Shown: one piece after another, positions 35,310 through 38,806 of the stretch | How positions within the stretch are numbered: the stretch's first letter is position 1 | Layout: each line of letters begins with the position of its first letter | NCBI GenBank assembly: GCA_944389965.1 | Contig: CALXOI010000008.1 | Coordinates: 1 to 38,806, forward strand | Length of the DNA: 38,806 nt | Reading direction: 5' to 3' | Origin: an uncultured Treponema sp. | GTDB taxonomy: Bacteria; Spirochaetota; Spirochaetia; Treponematales; Treponemataceae | Program-made: the position numbers and the translations under genes | The notes under the pieces: generated by a model | The model's database searches: none | Told to the model about the DNA's origin: nothing | The model's input: the letters and a program-made list of their open reading frames with translations, nothing else

Positions 35310-35352
35310 CCGGCGGGTGAACACCGGTCTTTGTACCGCGTTTACCCGCCGG
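35310..35352. terminator. Very stable GC-rich hairpin at the convergent junction
   Basis: Bases 35310-35322 and 35340-35352 form a 13-bp stem with one G-T pair (CCGGCGGGTGAAC and its partner), and the loop itself contains CGGT/ACCG. There is no T-tract, so it may be a weak or factor-dependent terminator for copZ and the convergent lipoprotein gene, or a repeat element. The remainder of the 113-nt gap is rich in CCGG. Confidence 0.45.
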
Positions 35353-35403
35353 TTACTATGACCACACGATATCATATACCGGTCACAGACCTACCCCGGA
35401 ATA

Positions 35404-36312
35404 TTATTCCCAAGAAACATTTGGATCAAGGTAGTTTTTGTCGGTGGCACTCAACAACAGATTTCCACCAAAACCGGCATTGATATCTGGTAAAGTAATG
35501 CCTTCAGACTTTCCATAGGTTATTTCAAAGTCAATAGAAGCATTGGTACCATCTACCCAAACATTTTTGAATCGTAAAGTACCCTTACCGGTGTCTTCGT
35601 AAAAAGCCGGAGATGCAACCCATGTACCATTTTCTATTTTTCCGAATTTTGGATATATTTTTAATCCGCTTTGTTCTTTTCCTACAAAATAGAGCTGCAT
35701 GGTTTTATTGACAGCATCATGCTCCATAAACCAACAGCATATAACACCGTCTCCGTTTTTAGAAGGACTTGTCACGTAATTTTTATCAGATAGGGGAATG
35801 AAAGCAGGCTTTAACTTAAAATAATCTTCTGTAGTAAAACTTACGGTTGTAAATCCCCCCGGAGAACGTCCCGGAAATTCGTTGGGTATGTCTATTGTAT
35901 CTGTTGCGCCGTTATAAGTTCCCGTATAATCCCGGGGAGCTTCTTGCTCTTTTCCGGTTAAAACAACATTCTTAAAGATAATAGTATTACCGGAAAGTTC
36001 ATAGGCTACCGGTTCTGTAAATAAATCATTGAACAGAACACTTCCGTAAGTATATTCATTTTTTGTAATGAAATAACATTGAACTTTTCCCGGAATGCTT
36101 TGGAAGTCTGCCAAAACAATGTAAAATTCATCTGTCCCTTCCTCGGGATACGGCGCATCAACATATACGCCGGAAGGTTCGGTTTTAACCACAGCCGGTG
36201 TTTCGGTAGATGAACCGGTAGGTGTACTAAGACATCCTGTCAGTGTTCCAATCATTGTTAGTGCAAGCAATACAAAAGCAACAATCCGTGCAATGTTTTT
36301 TGTGTGTTTCAC
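35404..36312 (-). CDS. Treponemal-type lipoprotein of unknown function (paralogue 1)
   Basis: A type II signal peptide is clear: basic start, hydrophobic core VAFVLLALTMIGTL and lipobox LTGC with Cys at residue 27. The mature part is rich in Thr, Asp and aromatic residues and predicted to be beta-rich; repeats of the kind DYFKLKPAFIPLSDKNYVTS and a later ATDKNYLDPNVSW suggest two similar halves. The start is a GTG at 36312 with AGGAGG 5 nt upstream. It is the intact member of a small family in tandem with the two next loci; the leader is nearly identical in DNA while the mature part differs. Function unknown, surface or periplasmic face of a membrane. Confidence 0.85.
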   Translation of the reverse strand: MKHTKNIARIVAFVLLALTMIGTLTGCLSTPTGSSTETPAVVKTEPSGVYVDAPYPEEGTDEFYIVLADFQSIPGKVQCYFITKNEYTYGSVLFNDLFTEPVAYELSGNTIIFKNVVLTGKEQEAPRDYTGTYNGATDTIDIPNEFPGRSPGGFTTVSFTTEDYFKLKPAFIPLSDKNYVTSPSKNGDGVICCWFMEHDAVNKTMQLYFVGKEQSGLKIYPKFGKIENGTWVASPAFYEDTGKGTLRFKNVWVDGTNASIDFEITYGKSEGITLPDINAGFGGNLLLSATDKNYLDPNVSWE

Positions 36313-36327
36313 AACTTCCTCCTAAAA
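36232..36327 (-). repeat. Duplicated lipoprotein leader segment, copy A
   Basis: This 96-nt segment, covering the ribosome site and signal peptide of the lipoprotein gene at 36312, is about 95% identical (91 of 96 positions by eye) to 37134-37229. The sequences diverge sharply at both ends. Confidence 0.9.
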
Positions 36328-36393
36328 ATTATTACCCCGCAGCCAAAGTACAAGTCTGGATCCAAGTGCGAAGAGTAAAATTACTGAATAATG

Positions 36394-37214
36394 TTAATTT
36401 GCAGGCACAGTTAAATCAGGTGGGGTGTCTGTCTTAAACAAGGTTCCAAAGGAATCGCCCGTAAACAAAAGGTCACCAGGAATTTTAACTGTCTCCTTAC
36501 CATACATTCCTTCAGACTCTGTGCCGTCATAAGAGAATATTATTTTATTACCCTCTGAAACAATATACGTTCCTTTTTTATCTGATAAAGAAACACTTCC
36601 ATCTTTTGTAGTTTTTCTACCACTTCGGAATGAACCGCTTTCAAACTCAATAAACTGGGTAAACGAACCATACTCGCTCTCAATGTTATTTATATACCAA
36701 CCTTCCTTAAAATTTTCTTTAGCAATTCTGTTAAAAAAGTTGTCCGTTGTTTTGGTCATTGTTACGGTATCTTCTTCAGACCTAACAAAGATACCCGGTA
36801 TGGTGATACCAGTGGCGTCATAACTACTGGTATAAGGTTTGTCTTCATACATGAGATGAATACTTGTTGCAGAGATAGTGAGTACACCCCCTTTGCTGTA
36901 TACGGAATCGGTTGTAATTCCCAAGAGTCAGGAACTTGTGAATCAGCCCTTTTTCCCAACCGTTGTTCGTAAAAACTGACTTTACCGTCAGCTTCCGTTA
37001 CTTCATAAATCTGTAGAGTCGACTTAGTGAATTGTGCATAGTAATTTACCTGTTCTCCTCCAGCGTTTGGATCAGGTTTCCATACGTAAAAACCGGTTAA
37101 ATCTTCCGAACCATCACCGCCGGCTGCATTTTTACATCCTGCCAGTGTTCCAATCATTGTTACTGCAAGCAATGCAAAAGCAACAATCCGTGCAATGTGT
37201 TTTGAGTGTTTCAC
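36394..37214 (-). pseudogene. Lipoprotein paralogue 2, disrupted by a frameshift
   Basis: The first part (GTG at 37214, AGGAGG 5 nt upstream) encodes a lipoprotein signal peptide with lipobox LAGC and runs in one frame to about QVPDSW near 36921; the rest, from GITTDSVYSKGGVLTISATS to the end TPPDLTVPAN, continues in the neighbouring frame. Adding one base to the CCC run at 36920-36922 restores a single reading frame of about 273 residues. It may be an inactive gene, a phase-variable gene or a sequencing error. The ends match the family: the leader is like paralogue 1 and the tail is like the relic at 37275. Confidence 0.8.
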
Positions 37215-37229
37215 AACTTCCTCCTAAAA
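37134..37229 (-). repeat. Duplicated lipoprotein leader segment, copy B
   Basis: Partner of the segment at 36232-36327, with five differences in 96 nt. It covers the ribosome site and signal peptide of the frameshifted lipoprotein gene. Confidence 0.9.
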
Positions 37230-37274
37230 TTTAACTCCCCTCACCAAAGTACGGGAAGCATATTACCTGTGTTG

Positions 37275-37431
37275 TTAATTGGCGGATACAGATACGTCAG
37301 GAGCTGTCTCTGCTTTGAACAAAAGCCCAAGGAGCACCCGTGAATAAAAGCCCACAGGGAACGGAAATGTATCCGTACCCAAAAATATCCTGTATACGAT
37401 TGCCGGCACTTGCCATATCAACAGTAAACAC
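37275..37431 (-). pseudogene. Remnant of a third lipoprotein C-terminus
   Basis: On the minus strand this stretch ends with LGLLFKAETAPDVSVSAN and a stop, closely matching the tail of paralogue 2 (GTLFKTDTPPDLTVPAN). Just upstream, the neighbouring frame reads CGLLFTGAP, matching LLFTGDS of paralogue 2, so the remnant contains at least one frameshift. It directly follows the short lipoprotein gene at 37432 and is likely the lost 3' part of that gene. Confidence 0.7.
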
Positions 37432-37716
37432 TTAGTTCAATTCCGTTTTTTCTGTCACACCATAAACTTGCTGTACCGTATCGTTAAAAGCAACAGAGCA
37501 TTTTACACTGTAACTGTTAGAATCAATTTTCTCTTCACCGGCATAAGATCCGGTAAACTCTTCATCTTGTGTGGCGGGTAAGACAGACTGTTCCGGTGCA
37601 GCGGATGTGGCAGGCATAACAGAAGATGTGCTGGGACATCCCGAAATATTGACCGCCGCAGCGACAGCAATCATTACCAGAACGCCCAGCAATATCATCT
37701 GGGTAAAATGTTGCAT
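37432..37716 (-). CDS. Short lipoprotein, probably truncated
   Basis: A 94-residue product with a lipoprotein signal (hydrophobic LLGVLVMIAVAAAV, lipobox ISGC, Cys at residue 27) and a short Ser/Thr-rich mature part with EEFTGSYAGEE and VKCSVAFNDTVQQVYGVTEK. Its promoter and AAGGAG ribosome site are intact, so a short protein may still be made. The tail-like remnant immediately downstream suggests that the gene was once longer. It is not similar to the other two lipoproteins in its leader. Confidence 0.65.
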   Translation of the reverse strand: MQHFTQMILLGVLVMIAVAAAVNISGCPSTSSVMPATSAAPEQSVLPATQDEEFTGSYAGEEKIDSNSYSVKCSVAFNDTVQQVYGVTEKTELN

Positions 37717-37744
37717 AACTTTCTCCTTGTGGCTTGCTTAGGTA

Positions 37745-37773
37745 ATTATACCACTGCATAAACACAGTTGCAA
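37745..37773 (-). promoter_or_regulatory. Promoter of the short lipoprotein gene
   Basis: On the minus strand TTGCAA (37768-37773) and a perfect TATAAT (37745-37750) are separated by 17 nt. The start point is near 37738, about 22 nt before the ATG. The -35 directly abuts the T-tract of the terminator of the gene upstream. Confidence 0.7.
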
Positions 37774-37804
37774 CAAAAAAAGCTGTCCCCCGGCAGGGAC
37801 AGCT
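37774..37804 (-). terminator. Rho-independent terminator of the small membrane protein gene
   Basis: AGCTGTCCC (37781-37789) and GGGACAGCT (37796-37804) form a 9-bp stem with a 6-nt loop; on the minus strand it is followed by a run of seven T. Confidence 0.88.
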
Positions 37805-37813
37805 GAGGGCTAC

Positions 37814-38026
37814 TTAAGAAAAAAATCCACCTAAGAAAAAAAATACCATTCCACCTTCCAATATCCTGATAAATACACCCATAATCAAGGGCACCGGAAC
37901 TAACCCAAATAAGGGATAACAAATCCAACTTACGATATCAGAAGCTCCTCCGCCCAAAATATGAAAAAACAGAAATAACAAATCTAGCAATGAAACTACT
38001 GCGATGATACCTAGGATAATATTCAC
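37814..38026 (-). CDS. Small hydrophobic membrane protein of unknown function
   Basis: The 70-residue product is almost wholly hydrophobic, with two or three membrane segments (LGIIAVVSLLDLLFLFFHIL, ICYPLFGLVPVPLIMGVFI and GGMVFFFLGGFF). The start is a GTG at 38026 with GGAG 6 nt upstream, and a proper terminator lies just after the stop, so it is probably a real gene. No family was recognised. Confidence 0.65.
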   Translation of the reverse strand: MNIILGIIAVVSLLDLLFLFFHILGGGASDIVSWICYPLFGLVPVPLIMGVFIRILEGGMVFFFLGGFFS

Positions 38027-38116
38027 ATTACTCTCCTTAATTAGGCAGAAAAGAAATAAAAAATATACAACTTATATTTTCTTTCCAATTTCTTTACTCT
38101 AGAACACCAATATCCA

Positions 38117-38752
38117 TTAAAACCTATACAGTGCACCAAAATTTATGGATATACTGCCCATGTTGACATTAAATGAATAGGGACCGGCTTTTACCGTGGG
38201 AGAGTTAACGTTATACCGCAGTCCCAAAGCCAAGTTGATACCGGTATTAGGAATTTGATACTGGATACCGCCTTTTATGGCAAAACTGAATGAAGCTGTA
38301 TTTTCGGCGTTATGGGGATCTACCGGAGTTCCACCAACAGTGTTATAATACTCCGAATATACATATTTATCTAAATTTATAATATTGACACCCATTCCCA
38401 ATCCGATAAAAGGTTTTATTTTCCATCCGCTGTAGGTGTATACCGCAAAAAGCTGCGGCGTTATGACACTGTAATTAAAATCACCGTGACTGGAATAATA
38501 TTTCAGAAAATCCATTTGTAAATCAAACTCAAACGATAAATCCTGAACAGATTTAATGGGATTGATTCCGAAATACGGAGTCATTTCAAAACCGTCTGCC
38601 ATGGGGAAAAAGTTTCCTCCGAAATCAGGAAAAGATGCTCCATAACCTAAATCCACACCGGCATACATGGGAGGTAACTCGGCAGCAGCCGTTCCACACA
38701 TTGCAATCATCACAATTGCAAGTACCAATACAAACTTTCCGTTTTTTTTCAT
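38117..38752 (-). CDS. Exported beta-barrel-like outer membrane protein
   Basis: The 211-residue protein has a signal peptide (residues 1-25, core FVLVLAIVMIAMCG, ending AAAE) and a mature part made of alternating hydrophobic/polar strands rich in Gly and aromatics (MYAGVDLGYGASFPDFGGNF, WKIKPFIGLGMGVNIINLD, INLALGLRYNVNS). It ends with the terminal aromatic ALYRF, as in outer-membrane barrels, and would be an eight-stranded OmpA/OmpW-like barrel. The ATG at 38752 with GGAG 8 nt upstream is preferred over the in-frame ATG at 38776. Role unknown. Confidence 0.8.
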   Translation of the reverse strand: MKKNGKFVLVLAIVMIAMCGTAAAELPPMYAGVDLGYGASFPDFGGNFFPMADGFEMTPYFGINPIKSVQDLSFEFDLQMDFLKYYSSHGDFNYSVITPQLFAVYTYSGWKIKPFIGLGMGVNIINLDKYVYSEYYNTVGGTPVDPHNAENTASFSFAIKGGIQYQIPNTGINLALGLRYNVNSPTVKAGPYSFNVNMGSISINFGALYRF

Positions 38753-38806
38753 TTTGCACTCTCCTTGTTCGTACAATCTCTCTGCGTTGTATGTTATTTT
38801 ATAAAT

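Overview
The window looks like chromosomal DNA of a spirochaete of the Treponema group. The gene content supports this: a large protein with a GreA domain fused to its C-terminus, a periplasmic-flagella gene set (flgF, flgG, a FlgJ-type rod protein, flgN, flgK, flgL, fliW, csrA), many TPR proteins, an RsbU/STAS/HATPase switch and small lipoproteins. The species cannot be named from the sequence alone. There are no rRNA or tRNA genes, insertion sequences, prophage genes or CRISPR arrays. 

Bases 1-8997 are one long leftward gene run. In transcription order it reads rpe, two exported/TPR genes, a TPR membrane protein, recA, folK, scpA, scpB, an RluB-type pseudouridine synthase, cmk and the start of rpsA, so carbon metabolism, recombination, chromosome condensation and translation are packed together with overlaps. 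A divergent AT-rich promoter region (9001-9226) separates this run from a rightward pair: a TPR protein and the 899-residue TPR/Tudor-like/GreA fusion, which ends at a clear terminator. From 13277 to 15443 lies the rod operon flgF-flgG-flgJ-like, followed by a membrane-bound LuxR-type regulator and asnS. A terminator at 17861-17897 serves the convergent junction. 

Bases 18038-21362 carry two leftward TPR/coiled-coil genes. Divergent from them is a rightward operon of TPR protein, metallophosphoesterase and ParB/sulfiredoxin-like protein, and then an RsbU phosphatase, STAS antagonist and HATPase kinase module. After a strong two-way terminator there is about 650 bp of decayed DNA with a ParB-like relic. 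The leftward operon flgN-flgK-flgL-fliW-csrA (27847-32163) couples late flagellar assembly to the FliW/CsrA translational switch and is preceded by a sigma-28-like promoter. 

Just upstream of that operon lies a highly structured, terminator-ended stretch that could be an undescribed small RNA. It abuts a copper-resistance operon (copA-csoR-copZ) whose promoter carries two CsoR-type operators. The right end (35404-38776) is an accessory zone: two paralogous lipoproteins (one frameshifted), remains of a third, a small membrane protein and a beta-barrel-like surface protein. The most noteworthy points are the structured RNA candidate, several apparently leaderless genes, the conserved-leader/divergent-body lipoprotein cluster and the strong enrichment of CCGG in non-coding gaps.
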